Part shown: in pieces, positions 1 to 10,323 of the stretch
Layout: each line of letters opens with the position of its first letter
Position numbering within the stretch: the first letter of the stretch is position 1
NCBI RefSeq assembly: GCF_016865425.1
Contig: NZ_AP023355.1
Location: 1,424,198 to 1,488,197, forward strand
From: Actinocatenispora thailandica
GTDB taxonomy: Bacteria; Actinomycetota; Actinomycetes; Mycobacteriales; Micromonosporaceae
Direction of reading: 5' to 3'
Length of the DNA: 64,000 nt
Program-made: the position numbers and the translations under genes
The notes under the pieces: model-generated
What the model saw: only the letters and a program-made list of their open reading frames with translations
What the model was told of the DNA's origin: nothing
Databases searched by the model: none

Positions 1-182
1 GCCTTGTCCAGCTTGCGCGACGCGTCACGCAGGGCGGTCTCGGCCTTCGCCGAGTCGCCGGCGTTGGCCGCCTCATGGAACGAGCGAATCGCCGTCTTCA
101 GCGACGACTTGACCGCCTTGTTGCGCTGGCGGCGCTTCTCGTTCTGCCGGTTGCGCTTGATCTGGGACTTGATGTTCGCCAC
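1..182 (-). CDS. rpsT: 30S ribosomal protein S20 (partial, 3' end outside window)
   Basis: The reverse strand reads [20 protein letters not shown] from a GTG at 182, the classic start of S20, a small basic protein that binds 16S rRNA early in 30S assembly. About 60 residues are visible, ending near ASRKLDKA; the remaining C-terminal helix lies beyond position 1. It is highly Lys/Arg rich and transcribed divergently from lepA. The start is fixed by the conserved ANIKSQ motif; no other in-frame start upstream gives family similarity. S20 next to lepA is a common bacterial arrangement. Confidence 0.95.
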   Translation of the reverse strand, partial: MANIKSQIKRNRQNEKRRQRNKAVKSSLKTAIRSFHEAANAGDSAKAETALRDASRKLDK

Positions 183-569
183 GCGACAGCCTTCAGTCTT
201 GGTCGGTACGGGTCGGGGTCTGCCTGCTGGCAGATAGTGCGCGCGCGTCCATGACGCGGCGGCACACACGAAGGATCAGGCTACCAGCCGCTTCGCCCGC
301 GGTCGCAGCGGCCGTGCGCCCGCCCGGTCGGTACGGTGTGGGGTGGTGCCGACGTGGCCCGGCCGATTGTGCGGTGAATGCGGCATTCGTGCCCTGGATC
401 CGGGTTGGTCGGGTGCCGCGCGGCGGCACCGCGCCGCTGCCGGGTGCGCGGTCCGCCGGCCGTGGGAGCATGGACGGCGCCGGCACGCCAGCCCCGGTGG
501 CGCCGGTACCGCCGACCGGCCACGGCGTGCCCGAGACCCACGACGTGCCTCGAACAGAACGGACTCCGC
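183..569. other. rpsT-lepA divergent intergenic region
   Basis: A stretch of about 390 bases separates the divergent rpsT and lepA starts. No open frame here has recognisable family features, and those that exist continue into lepA out of frame or in frame without similarity. It presumably contains both promoters; I see no convincing hairpin or operator. Confidence 0.5.
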
Positions 570-2426
<1,857 letters not shown>

Positions 2427-2496
2427 CCCGCCGCCTGTCCACTTCGGAGGGACGAGGGCCGCCGCCGGGGCGACGAGCGGTACCGGGGTCGACCCG

Positions 2497-2502
2497 TAGA
2501 CT
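2497..2502 (+). promoter_or_regulatory. -10 box (TAGACT) of a probable leaderless transcript
   Basis: TAGACT lies six bases before the ATG at 2509. A start site 6-7 bases downstream of a -10 hexamer would begin the mRNA at or next to the initiation codon, a common leaderless arrangement in actinobacteria. No Shine-Dalgarno sequence is seen here, which fits. No clear -35 box was identified. Confidence 0.4.
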
Positions 2503-2508
2503 GGGCGG

Positions 2509-2871
2509 ATGTTGGAGGTCGGTAGTCGGCGTCGAGGGCAGCCGGCGCCGCCCAGGGTGGTGTACGAGGCTCTGCTCGAGCCGGACCGTGATCCAACCCG
2601 GCGGTGGCTGCGACTGCTCGGCGACGAGCGGGCACCGCGGCTGGTCGAGGCCGACCCGCCGGGGCTGGTGGTCTGGTCCTCGCTGTGGGGCCGGCGCCCG
2701 GACGCCAGGGTGCGGTTCGACATCGCCGTGGACGCCTCCGGGGCCGGCAGCGACGTGCGCTGGACGCTGCTGGTCGCCGACCCGGCGCCGGATTCCGCGC
2801 TGCTCGGCCATCTGCGCAAGCGGCTCAACGAGCTGATCAACGCGGACCTGCGGTATTCGTTCGGGCAGTAG
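2509..2871 (+). CDS. SRPBCC-like small protein of unknown function
   Basis: The 120-residue product has an N-terminal VVYEALLEP followed by hydrophobic beta-strand-like segments (GLVVWSSLWGRRPDARVRF, DVRWTLLVADP) and a C-terminal amphipathic helix LGHLRKRLNELINADLRYSF. This resembles a polyketide-cyclase/SRPBCC ligand-binding fold, though no catalytic motif is visible. It lies 82 bases after lepA with its own probable leaderless promoter. Function is unknown; the fold assignment is inference from pattern. Confidence 0.6.
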   Translation: MLEVGSRRRGQPAPPRVVYEALLEPDRDPTRRWLRLLGDERAPRLVEADPPGLVVWSSLWGRRPDARVRFDIAVDASGAGSDVRWTLLVADPAPDSALLGHLRKRLNELINADLRYSFGQ

Positions 2872-2963
2872 CGCCGGCACCGGTGGCGCGGGTACCGATG
2901 AGTTCGCGCCCCGCAGGCCGTCGACACGGGTGTACAGAACCAACCACTACGCGGAGGGCGACG

Positions 2964-3509
2964 ATGGGGACCATCGGGGTACACGAGTTCATCACGATCG
3001 ACGGCATCATGTCCGAGCCGACCTGGACGATGGACTACCCGTTCGACCCGAAGATGGGCGAGGCGATCGGCGGGATGATGGCCAACTGCGAGGCGATCCT
3101 GCTGGGCCGCACCACCTACGAGGGTTTCGCGCCGGCCTGGTCGACCCGGACCGCGGACGACGACCCGGGTGCGCCGTTCTTCAACGACACCCCGAAGTAC
3201 GTGGTGTCGGGCACCATGACGCACGCCGACTGGCGCAACTCGACGGTGCTCGGGCCGTACCGGCCGGAGACGATCCGGCAGCTCAAGGACCGGGTGGCCG
3301 GCGGGATCTATGTCAGCGGTAGCGGCCGGTTGGTGCGGGCGATGCTCGCCGACGGGCTGGTCGACGAGCTGCACCTGTTCGTCTTCCCGCTCGCGCTGGG
3401 TGGCGGTCTGCGGCTGTTCCCGGAGGCTGCCGGGCCGGCGAAGCTCGCCCTGGCCGGCTGCGAGTCGTACGACAGTGGCGTGGTGCACCTGACCTACACG
3501 GCGCCGTGA
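2964..3509 (+). CDS. Dihydrofolate reductase family protein (RibD C-terminal-like)
   Basis: The 181-residue product has the RibD_C/DHFR-like pattern: MGTIGVHEFITIDGI at the N-terminus, ILLGRTTYEGF near residue 45, KYVVSGTM near 79, GGIYVSGSG near 113 and DELHLFVFPLALGGGLRLF near 132. The family binds NADPH; these stand-alone members are annotated as dihydrofolate reductase-like, but true substrates are mostly unknown. The ATG at 2964 is preceded by a GGAGGG-type ribosome site and is preferred over upstream in-frame codons that overlap the previous gene. A strong hairpin follows the stop. Confidence 0.8.
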   Translation: MGTIGVHEFITIDGIMSEPTWTMDYPFDPKMGEAIGGMMANCEAILLGRTTYEGFAPAWSTRTADDDPGAPFFNDTPKYVVSGTMTHADWRNSTVLGPYRPETIRQLKDRVAGGIYVSGSGRLVRAMLADGLVDELHLFVFPLALGGGLRLFPEAAGPAKLALAGCESYDSGVVHLTYTAP

Positions 3510-3533
3510 CGGGCTGCCCGGCCCCCGCTTGGG

Positions 3534-3568
3534 TCCACAGTGGACGGTTTCCTCTCGTCCACTGTGGA
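3534..3568. terminator. Perfect 13-bp inverted repeat downstream of the DHFR-family gene
   Basis: TCCACAGTGGACG (3534-3546) pairs perfectly with CGTCCACTGTGGA (3556-3568) around a nine-base loop. Its location 25 bases after a stop codon suggests a factor-independent terminator, although no T tract follows. The repeat unit is itself almost palindromic (TCCAC-N-GTGGA), so an operator is the alternative reading. Confidence 0.55.
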
Positions 3569-3674
3569 TCATCCCGTCGCTTCGATGTGTTCGCCCCGAT
3601 ACGCTCGGTGATCGCTTTTTGCCGTTGACTCACCTGCCGGTAGCCTGTGGTGCCGGTGCGAACCGCGGTGGTCG

Positions 3675-4709
3675 GTGGGGGTGTGGCAGGTGACGGTACG
3701 GCGCGAGGTCCCGCGCGGTGTGCGGGCGTGGTGGCCGGTCATGGTGGTGGTGCTCGCCGTCGTCGGCGCGGTGCTGGTGGTCCCGGGGCCGGCGACGGCC
3801 GCCCCGGACGAGGGCGGCAGCTCCTCGGTGTACAAGAAGCTCGACGCCGCGGCACGCAAGTACAACAACGCGAAGGCGAAGCTGGACGCCACCAAGAAGA
3901 AGCAGAAGCAGCTGACGAAGAAGATCGCGTCGACCAACCACACCGTCGACACGCTGTCCGACGAGGTCGGCAAGATCGCCGCGGTGCGGTACCGGCAGGG
4001 CCCGACCAGCCTGCTCACGCTCGCCCTGGACCAGCAGGGCAGCACCGATCTGCTGGCCATGGCCGACACCCTGACCTACCTGGGCCGGCAGGACACCAGG
4101 AAGATCGACGCGCTGGTCGCGGCGCGGCGGGACCAGAAGAAGCAGCAGCAGGAACTCGCGGACACCGCGGCCAAGCAGCGCAGTCAGGTCGCCGACCTGA
4201 AGAAGAGCCGGGATGCGGCGCAGAAGGCCGTGGACAAGATCAGCTCCGGTTCCTCCAGCGGGTACGGCGGCCAGTCCGCCTCGGCCGACCCGGCGCCGCG
4301 CAATCCGGACGGCAGCTGGCCCCCCGAGTCGTGCTCGGTGGACGATCCCACCACCGACGGGTGCATCACGCCGCGCATGCTGCACGCGTACCAGGAGGCG
4401 CGCAAGGCCGGCTACACCCGCTACACGTCCTGCTACCGCGCGAACGAGGACGGTGGCGAGCATCCGCGGGGCCGCGCCTGCGACTTCTCGGTGACCTCCG
4501 GTGGGTTCGGTGGCGCCGCGACCGGCGAGGCGAAGACGTACGGCGACAACCTGGCCGCCTGGTTCATCGCCAACTCCGGCCGGCTCGCGGTGCTCTACGT
4601 CATCTGGTACCGGCAGATCTGGATGCCGGGGGTCGGCTGGCAGCACTACGACCCGACCGGCGCGCCGTCGGTCGAGCACACCAACCACGTGCACCTGTCC
4701 GTGCAGTGA
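3675..4709 (+). CDS. Secreted coiled-coil protein with M15-like/ARB_07466-like C-terminal domain
   Basis: The 344-residue product has a signal peptide (Arg-rich start, hydrophobic stretch about residues 18-38, cleavage near ATAA). A Lys/Gln/Ala-rich coiled coil follows (about 50-190), typical of NlpC- or EnvC-like envelope proteins. A C-terminal domain (about 215-344) contains HPRGRACDFSV and EHTNHVHLSV. That His/Asp/His pattern resembles ARB_07466-like domains, distant relatives of M15 peptidases, so a cell-wall role is likely. Two disulfide candidates (CSVDDPTTDGC, CYR...RAC) are visible. The exact GTG start (3675 or 3690) is uncertain. Confidence 0.75.
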   Translation: MGVWQVTVRREVPRGVRAWWPVMVVVLAVVGAVLVVPGPATAAPDEGGSSSVYKKLDAAARKYNNAKAKLDATKKKQKQLTKKIASTNHTVDTLSDEVGKIAAVRYRQGPTSLLTLALDQQGSTDLLAMADTLTYLGRQDTRKIDALVAARRDQKKQQQELADTAAKQRSQVADLKKSRDAAQKAVDKISSGSSSGYGGQSASADPAPRNPDGSWPPESCSVDDPTTDGCITPRMLHAYQEARKAGYTRYTSCYRANEDGGEHPRGRACDFSVTSGGFGGAATGEAKTYGDNLAAWFIANSGRLAVLYVIWYRQIWMPGVGWQHYDPTGAPSVEHTNHVHLSVQ

Positions 4710-4728
4710 TCCGCGTACCGTCGGCGGC

Positions 4729-5388
4729 ATGACCACCCGCGCCGCGTACGACGAGATCGCCGAGTGGTACGAGCACGAGTTTCTCGGCCCGGGTGACCCG
4801 ATCGGCGTGGACGCGTCGCTGCGCGCGCTGCTCGGCGCCGGCACCGGTACCTGCCTGGAGGTCTGCTGCGGCACCGGGGTGCACGCCGGCACGGTACGGG
4901 AGCTGGGCTTCACACCCGTTGGGGTGGACCTGTCGGGCGCGATGCTGCGGTACGCGACCGGCCGGCTGCCCGCCGCCCGCGCCGACGCCGCCCGGTTGCC
5001 GGTGGCCACCGGGTCGGTGCCGGTGGTGCTGTCGGTGATGGCGCACACCGACCTCCCGGACTATCCGGCGGTGCTGGCCGAGATCGCCCGGGTGCTGGCG
5101 CCGGGTGGCGCGTTCGTGCACGTCGGCGTGCATCCGTGCTTCTGCGGCGGGTTCGCCGACCGGTCCGACCCGGCCGCCGTGGTGGTGCGCCGCGGGTACC
5201 TGGACGGCCGGTGGACCACCGAGTCGTGGACCGATCAGGGGGTGCGGGACAAGGTCGGCGCCGTGCACTATCCGCTGCCGACGCTGCTCAACGCGGTGCA
5301 CGACACCGGCCTGCGGGTGCAGCGCTTCCTGGAGTCCGGCGGCGAGGTCCCCACGGTCCTCTCCTTCCGCGCCACCCACGCACGCTAG
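4729..5388 (+). CDS. Class I SAM-dependent methyltransferase
   Basis: The 219-residue product has methyltransferase motif I CLEVCCGTGVHA near residue 43, an acidic turn GVDLSGAML near 65 and the post-II region LAEIARVLAPGGAFVHVGV around 112, typical of Methyltransf_11/25 enzymes. The ATG at 4729 is close behind the preceding stop, so co-transcription is possible. The substrate cannot be told. The N-terminal AYDEIAEWYE is the usual lead-in helix of small-molecule methyltransferases. Confidence 0.85.
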   Translation: MTTRAAYDEIAEWYEHEFLGPGDPIGVDASLRALLGAGTGTCLEVCCGTGVHAGTVRELGFTPVGVDLSGAMLRYATGRLPAARADAARLPVATGSVPVVLSVMAHTDLPDYPAVLAEIARVLAPGGAFVHVGVHPCFCGGFADRSDPAAVVVRRGYLDGRWTTESWTDQGVRDKVGAVHYPLPTLLNAVHDTGLRVQRFLESGGEVPTVLSFRATHAR

Positions 5389-5491
5389 CGGCCGGTGCGG
5401 TCACGCCGGCGCCTGACGCCCCGGCCCCTGCCGCCAGGTGTCCGCCGCGGCGCTGCCGTGGCGGGCCACCCGCCGTGGTGCGCCGCGGTGG

Positions 5492-6364
5492 TCAAGCGCC
5501 GCGGTGTGCGCTGGCGGCCCGGACGAACAGCTCGGCGCCGGTCCGGTCCAGCCAGGTGTCGAACGTCATCAGCCCGGGGTGTCGGCGCCGCAGCGCGGGG
5601 ATGTCGGCCTGCCAGCCGCCGAACGAGCCGGTGTCGCCGGCCCGCGCCGGCCCTGGCAGCGGGAGCGGCGTGGTGTCGACCGGACGTCCGATCGCTGCCT
5701 CGATCCCGGCGGCGAGCTGCGCGCCGGTCACCTCGTCGCCGGCGATCTCCAGCTCGATCCCGCGGTACTCGTCGGGCCGGGTGAACGCGAGCGCGGCGAA
5801 CGCGCCGATGTCGTCGACCGCGATGACCTGCACGGTGTCGGTGGGGGTGATCATCCGGATCAGCGCGTTCTCCCCGAAGACGCCGAACGGCCCCCGGCTG
5901 GCGTGGTTCTCCATGAACATCACCGGCCGCAGGATCGTGTACGGCAGGGGCAGGCGCCGGATGTGCTGCTCGACCTGCCACTTCGTCTCCCAGTGCTCGA
6001 TCCCGGTGTTCCGGTCGGCACCACCGACGGAGGCGTACACGAAATGCTCGACGCCGGCGGCGACCGCGGCGTCGGCGACGGTGCGGCCCATCCGTACCTC
6101 CAGCGGGTCGTGGCGCGGTTCGGTGGCGGCCGGCTGCACGCTGAACACCCCGTACGCCCCGGCGGCGGCGCGGTGCAGGCTGTCCGGGTCGGTCAGGTCG
6201 CCGACCGCGAGCTGCGCGCCGGCGGCGGCGAGGCGGGCCGCAGCGGGGTTGTCGGCGTCGCGGACCAAGGCGCGCACCCGCCAGCCGGCGGCGAGCAACT
6301 GGCGGGCGGTCGCGCCGCCCTGCTTGCCGGTGGCGCCGGTGACCAGGACGAGGTTGTCGGACAT
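5492..6364 (-). CDS. NmrA/SDR-like NAD(P)-binding oxidoreductase
   Basis: The 290-residue product begins MSDNLVLVTGATGKQGGATA, an NmrA-type Rossmann motif (GATGKQGG). It continues with RALVRD, AVGDLTDPDSL and a YASVGGADRNTGIEHW segment as in NmrA-like and SDR_a5 proteins. It probably binds NADP(H), either as a redox sensor or as a quinone-type reductase. The ATG at 6364 has a GGAGGA ribosome site nine bases upstream. It is divergent from a TetR gene across three operator copies and is the likely regulated target. Confidence 0.85.
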   Translation of the reverse strand: MSDNLVLVTGATGKQGGATARQLLAAGWRVRALVRDADNPAAARLAAAGAQLAVGDLTDPDSLHRAAAGAYGVFSVQPAATEPRHDPLEVRMGRTVADAAVAAGVEHFVYASVGGADRNTGIEHWETKWQVEQHIRRLPLPYTILRPVMFMENHASRGPFGVFGENALIRMITPTDTVQVIAVDDIGAFAALAFTRPDEYRGIELEIAGDEVTGAQLAAGIEAAIGRPVDTTPLPLPGPARAGDTGSFGGWQADIPALRRRHPGLMTFDTWLDRTGAELFVRAASAHRGA

Positions 6365-6384
6365 GCGTCCTCCCAGGATGATCT

Positions 6385-6440
6385 GGAGCACCGCTCCGTT
6401 CGGAGCAGTGCTCCAGATAGTATCGGAGCAGTGCTCCGAT
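6385..6440. promoter_or_regulatory. Triple palindromic operator GGAGCA-N-TGCTCC between NmrA-like and TetR genes
   Basis: Three 13-base copies lie in the divergent region: GGAGCACCGCTCC at 6385-6397, GGAGCAGTGCTCC at 6402-6414 and GGAGCAGTGCTCC at 6425-6437. The third extends to a perfect 19-base palindrome, 6422-6440. The first two form the arms of a larger inverted repeat. The arrangement fits autoregulated TetR-family binding sites covering both promoters. Confidence 0.8.
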
Positions 6441-6464
6441 TGTCTATGTGGGAGGCTGCCCGGC

Positions 6465-7031
6465 ATGACCGACCAGAAGCGCGCGGACGCCCGGCGCAAC
6501 CGCGACCAGTTGCTCGCCGTGGCGCGCGAGGCGTTCGCCGAGCACGGCACCGCCACCTCGCTGCGCGAGGTCGCCCGCCGCGCCGGAGTCGGGATCGGCA
6601 CCCTGTACCGGCACTTCCCGACCCGGGAGGCGCTGCTGGAGGCGCTGCTGTCGGACCGCTTCGACCGGCTGCGGCGAGACGCCGACGAACTGGCCGCCGA
6701 CGCCGACTCCCGCGCCGCGCTGCTGCGGTGGATCGCCCGCGTCGCAGTCGGCTCCGGGACCTACCGCGGGCTGCCCGAGTCGGTGCTCGCCGCGCTGCGA
6801 GACAGCGACTCGCGGCTGCACGACAGCTGTGACGCGATGCGGGCGGCCGGCGGCGACCTGCTCCGGGCCGCCCAGCGAGCCGGCACGGTGCGCCCGGACG
6901 CGACCATCGAGGACCTGCTCGCGGCCGCCACCGGCATCGCCTGGGCGAGCGAGCACGCCGCCGATCCGGGCGCGCTGACCGAACGGCTGCTCGACTACCT
7001 CATGCACGGCCTGGCCGTCGGCGACGTCTGA
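6465..7031 (+). CDS. TetR/AcrR family transcriptional regulator
   Basis: The 188-residue product has an N-terminal helix-turn-helix: TSLREVARRAGVGIGTLYRH (about residues 30-49) followed by FPTREALLEAL, the TetR_N signature. The all-helical C-terminal half would bind an unknown ligand; it resembles the SbtR-like C-terminal family. The divergent NmrA-like gene and the GGAGCAGTGCTCC operators make it the probable repressor of both genes. Confidence 0.9.
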   Translation: MTDQKRADARRNRDQLLAVAREAFAEHGTATSLREVARRAGVGIGTLYRHFPTREALLEALLSDRFDRLRRDADELAADADSRAALLRWIARVAVGSGTYRGLPESVLAALRDSDSRLHDSCDAMRAAGGDLLRAAQRAGTVRPDATIEDLLAAATGIAWASEHAADPGALTERLLDYLMHGLAVGDV

Positions 7032-7140
7032 GAACGGCTCCCGGGCGGCCGTGGCCGCACGCCACCATTCCGCGGGGCGTGACACGCGCCGTCCCTCGAC
7101 GCCGGGATGCGGCGACGCCCGGCGCGGCGCTGGTGACCGG

Positions 7141-7551
7141 TCAGTCCGCGTCGAGCTGGTGGTCGGCCCAGACGTAGGTCTCGGGCAGCAGGTCGGCGAT
7201 CCGGACGCTGCGGACCTGCGCGCCACGGCCGACGATCACCACGATGTCGGGGAAGTAGTCCAGCAGCACCTGCCGGCACCGGCCGCATGGCGGGATCACG
7301 CCGCGGTCGCGGTCGCCGACCGCCACGATCGCCTCCAGTTCGTAGGCGCCCTGGGCGGCCGCCGAACCGATGGCCACCAGCTCGGCGCAGGGTCCGCCGG
7401 TGAAGTGGTACGCGTTCACCGCGGTGATGATCCGCCCGTCGCGGGCCCGGACCGCTGCGGCGACCGTGTGGTTGTCGCCCCGGCAGCGGGTGGCCGCGAC
7501 CTGCGTGGCCGCCTCGACCAGCTCGTGATCGACGGCAGGTGGGGTCGTCAT
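7141..7551 (-). CDS. Cytidine deaminase-like protein
   Basis: The 136-residue product has both zinc motifs of the cytidine deaminase fold: PCAELVAIG near residue 54 (the HAE/CAE-type motif, here CAE) and PCGRCRQVLLDY near residue 87 (PCxxC). It would hydrolytically deaminate cytidine or a related base for pyrimidine salvage. The CAE form and a C-terminal YVWADHQLD resemble blasticidin-S-deaminase-like members. It is convergent with the TetR gene; 67 bases separate it from the lipoprotein gene upstream. Substrate is inferred only at family level. Confidence 0.8.
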   Translation of the reverse strand: MTTPPAVDHELVEAATQVAATRCRGDNHTVAAAVRARDGRIITAVNAYHFTGGPCAELVAIGSAAAQGAYELEAIVAVGDRDRGVIPPCGRCRQVLLDYFPDIVVIVGRGAQVRSVRIADLLPETYVWADHQLDAD

Positions 7552-7618
7552 CGTCTCGCTCTCGATCTCGCTCGGTGCCGGCGCGCGTCGGCCCTCCGTC
7601 GACCGGACACCTGGCGGG

Positions 7619-8479
7619 TCAGCCCTTCTTCTTCGGCCCGTACACCTGGACCTGGACCGGCGGCGGGGTGTCGGAGGCGGCCTGCCCGGCGCCGACCGAC
7701 TTCCATTCGCCGGAGTCGACCGTCCAGCGCTTCGAGCCGTACTGCACCTGCTCGATGCCGGTCTGCGACGCGTACGCCACCAGCCAGTGCGCGAACTGCC
7801 AACCGGAGCGCTGCCCGTCGGTCGGCACGGTCAGCCCGGTACTGCCGGAGGTGCGGGTGATCAGCGAGCTACCCCAGTCCAGTCGCATCGCGGCGACCAC
7901 CGCGTCGCGCGCCGCGCTGCCCCGCTTGGCCGGTGCGTCGTGCAGGCTGCAGGACAACGCGCCGCCGGCCGAACCGACCAGCGCGTTGGCCACCGTCTCC
8001 GCCTCCGGTGCCCACTTCTGGTACTCGTCGGGCGCGGCCGAGCGCTGCACCGCCTGCGCCGCCTGGGTCACCGTCATGTCCTGCCAGCCGGGCACCGTGA
8101 CCAGGTGGTCGTAGAACGCTCCCGCCGCGTACCGCGGGTCCTTGAGCTGCTTCGGCTCGCCCCAGCCCTGGCTCGGCCGCTGCTGGAACAGCCCGATCGA
8201 GTCGCGGTCGCCACTTTCCAGGTTGGTCAGCTTGGACTCCTGCAACGCGGTGGCGAGCGCCACCACGATCGCCCGGTCGGGCAGCCGCCGACGCACCCCG
8301 ACCGCCGAGATGGTGGCCGCGTTCGCGGTCTGGTCCGGGTTCAACTCGAACTTCCCGTCGCTGGTGTGCACCTGGCAGGTCGACAGCAGCGGCGGGTGAT
8401 AGGTCTTCCCGCTGCACGCGGCGATCGTCAGGCCGGTCGCGACCGCAACGGCGCCGGCCAGCACCAGTCGACCTCGCAC
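7619..8479 (-). CDS. Lipoprotein with lysozyme-like/transglycosylase-like segment
   Basis: The 286-residue product starts VRGRLVLAGAVAVATGLTIA with lipobox IAAC at about residues 19-22, so it is probably lipid-anchored on the outer face of the membrane. The segment ATALQESKLTNLESGDRD followed by SIGLFQQRPSQGWG resembles the Glu-containing helix and loop of lysozyme-like folds. Other actinobacteria carry similar proteins of unproven activity. The GTG at 8479 has an AAGGAG site nine bases upstream. The C-terminus ends PPPVQVQVYGPKKKG. Confidence 0.7.
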   Translation of the reverse strand: MRGRLVLAGAVAVATGLTIAACSGKTYHPPLLSTCQVHTSDGKFELNPDQTANAATISAVGVRRRLPDRAIVVALATALQESKLTNLESGDRDSIGLFQQRPSQGWGEPKQLKDPRYAAGAFYDHLVTVPGWQDMTVTQAAQAVQRSAAPDEYQKWAPEAETVANALVGSAGGALSCSLHDAPAKRGSAARDAVVAAMRLDWGSSLITRTSGSTGLTVPTDGQRSGWQFAHWLVAYASQTGIEQVQYGSKRWTVDSGEWKSVGAGQAASDTPPPVQVQVYGPKKKG

Positions 8480-8727
8480 AGCGTCTCCTTCGAGCCGAGC
8501 GGGGCCGACCCCGCGAGCCGTGGGTGGCGTTGCCTCGCGCCGCCCGTACTCATTGTGCCGGGTGCCGTCGCGCACCGAGTCCGGTACCGAAGACCCGCCA
8601 CCACCACCTGCCACCGATGTTAGAAGCCGGCCGATATCGTCGGCATACCGAAAATCACCCGCCGGCCGGCAACGGTACGGCGCCGGGCCCGAGCCGGGGC
8701 GTCTCGTCGTTCGGGCGGCCGGGCGAA

Positions 8728-8870
8728 GGTGCGCATCGGGATCGGCGCCTGCCCGGTCGGCTCGGCCGCGGCCGGTCGGCACCCACCGGGGCGCCCGCTT
8801 CTCCCGGAAGGCGGCGACGCCCTCACGCCCCTCCGCGTGGTTGTCGCGGCAGTCGCGCAGCGCGGCGCGT
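8728..8870 (-). pseudogene. Duplicated 3' end of an enoyl-CoA hydratase gene
   Basis: The reverse strand encodes GREGVAAFREKRAPRWVPTG, identical to the C-terminus of the complete enoyl-CoA hydratase at 10248-11033. Only about 110 bases match (8728-8837 against 10206-10323), with scattered substitutions. There is no start or catalytic part. It is a remnant of a duplication, possibly left when the 8.9-10.1 kb segment inserted or rearranged beside the hydratase gene. The rest of the gap 8480-8870 shows no gene. Confidence 0.75.
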
Positions 8871-9570
8871 TCAGTGCGCGCCGCGCCCCTGATGGATGAT
8901 GTCGCCGTAGCAGCCGTCGGGTGGTGCGGCCAGCAGCGGCTGGAGCTTCGTGGAAGCCGCGCGTACCGGTTCCGACGTCGTGACCCGGTCGTGTGTCGCC
9001 TTGTCGGTCCAGGTCGCCGTGACCAGAAGCGTGGTCGGATCGCCCCGGTCACCGCTGATGCCGTACCCGAGCAGCCCCGACCCGCAGGCCCGGGCGGCGT
9101 CCCGGCCCCGGTCGGCGAGCTCGTCGCGCCGGCCGGGCAGCGCGGTCATCCGGGCGTGCACGGTGAACGTCGGCACGACACCCGACCGCCCGGCGAGGGT
9201 GGCGGGCAACTGCGCAGTGCCGTCGTGGACTGCGGCGATCGGGTCGACGTGGTCGCGGGACGCGACGAGCTGCCCGTCGCGGACCGGAGCACGAACACGC
9301 ACGGAACGACGTGTGGCTCGGTCCGCCCCGGCACAGTGTCCTGGTAGGCGAACTCGGCGACGATCACCTCGGCGTCGATGGTGTGGTGCACGGTGATGTC
9401 GGTCACGCGCCGGGTGACTGCGGCGTCCGCGTCGTCCGGAGTGAAGTGTTCCCGCAGCTCTGCGCGGGTTCGTCACGGTGGCGCCCGGTCCGGATCGAAC
9501 GGGTGGACGACGTCGGTGTGCTCGGCGTAGAGCTCGGCGAGCTGCGTCAGGAGCCGGGCAGGAGTGGTGC
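8871..9570 (-). pseudogene. Broken NTF2/SnoaL-like plus antibiotic biosynthesis monooxygenase fusion
   Basis: Read on the reverse strand, an NTF2/SnoaL-like N-terminus (PARLLTQLAELYAEHTDVV) meets an in-frame TGA at 9473-9475. It continues in the same frame as RAELREHFTPDDADAAVTRR and TDITVHHTIDAEVIVAEFAY. A one-base shift near 9284 is then needed to reach RDGQLVASRDHVDPIA and an ABM-like domain (TFTVHARMTALPGRRDEL ... LLVTATW) ending at 8871. Restoring one G near 9284 joins VFVLR to VRDGQLVASRDH. NTF2-ABM fusions are known in actinobacteria; here the gene appears inactivated or mis-sequenced. The 5' boundary is approximate. Confidence 0.65.
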
Positions 9571-9610
9571 GGAGTTCGCTCGGTGCGCCGCCGTGTGCTT
9601 CGATGGACGG

Positions 9611-10072
9611 ATGCTCGGTGGTGATCAGGTTTCGCGTGTGGTCAGCGTCGGCCGCGAGGTCTCCGCTTCGGCGGAGACGATCTTCGAACTGATTGCCGAT
9701 CCGGCCCAACAGCCCCGCTGGGACGGCAACGACAATCTCGCCTCGGCACCCAGCGGACAGCGGGTCCGGTCGGTGGGAACGATGTTCACCGCGGTTCTCA
9801 CCCACTCCGGCAGCGTCCGGGAGAACCACGTCGTGGAGTTCGAGGAGTGCCGGCGCATCGCCTGGCGGCCGGCCGAGCCGGGCCGCAAACCTCCGGGGCA
9901 CCTGTGGCGGTGGGAGCTCGAACCGATCGACGCTGCACACACCCGGGTGACCCACACCTACGACTGGACCGAGTTGTCGGACGAGAAGCGTCTCCCGCGG
10001 GCCCGGGCGACCACTCAGGACGCGCTACGGTCCTCGCTGGATCGGCTCGCCGCCCTCGCCGAGCGGGCCTGA
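9611..10072 (+). CDS. SRPBCC family protein (polyketide cyclase/dehydrase-like)
   Basis: The 153-residue product has the SRPBCC pattern: VSVGREVSASAETIFELIAD at the N-terminus, DPAQQPRWDGNDN, a central VVEFEECRRIAWRPA, WRWELEPIDAAHTRVTHTYD and a C-terminal long helix. Such proteins form a hydrophobic pocket for lipids or polyketides. The ATG at 9611 is one choice; GTG codons a few residues in would also keep the domain. It overlaps the likely 5' end of the broken NTF2-type gene on the other strand. Confidence 0.75.
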   Translation: MLGGDQVSRVVSVGREVSASAETIFELIADPAQQPRWDGNDNLASAPSGQRVRSVGTMFTAVLTHSGSVRENHVVEFEECRRIAWRPAEPGRKPPGHLWRWELEPIDAAHTRVTHTYDWTELSDEKRLPRARATTQDALRSSLDRLAALAERA

Positions 10073-10205
10073 TCCATATCCGTTCGGCCGTGCGGGCTGC
10101 CTGCGCCTGGACGCTCGCTCAGGACGGCCGTACCGGGTGTTCGGGTGGCCGTCGGTTCTCGCAGTTGCCGGAGGTCCGGCTCGTCGCCCGGGACAACCGG
10201 CGGAC

Positions 10206-10323
10206 GGTGCGCATCGGGATCGGCGCCCGCCCGGTCGGCTCGACGGCTCAGCCGGGGCCGGTCGGTACCCACCGGGGTGCCCGCTTCTCCCGGAACGCGG
10301 CGACGCCCTCCCGGCCCTCCGCG
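10206..10323. repeat. Second copy of the 3'-end repeat shared with 8728-8837
   Basis: These bases cover the 3' end of the complete enoyl-CoA hydratase gene and its downstream flank. They align with 8728-8837 in the same orientation with a few substitutions and a small indel after GGTCGGCTCG. The two copies flank the NTF2-ABM/SRPBCC segment. Confidence 0.75.

Noticed and set aside
378-569. 64 in-frame codons upstream of the lepA start
   Set aside because: Arg/Pro-rich without similarity; the family N-terminus fits the GTG at 570.
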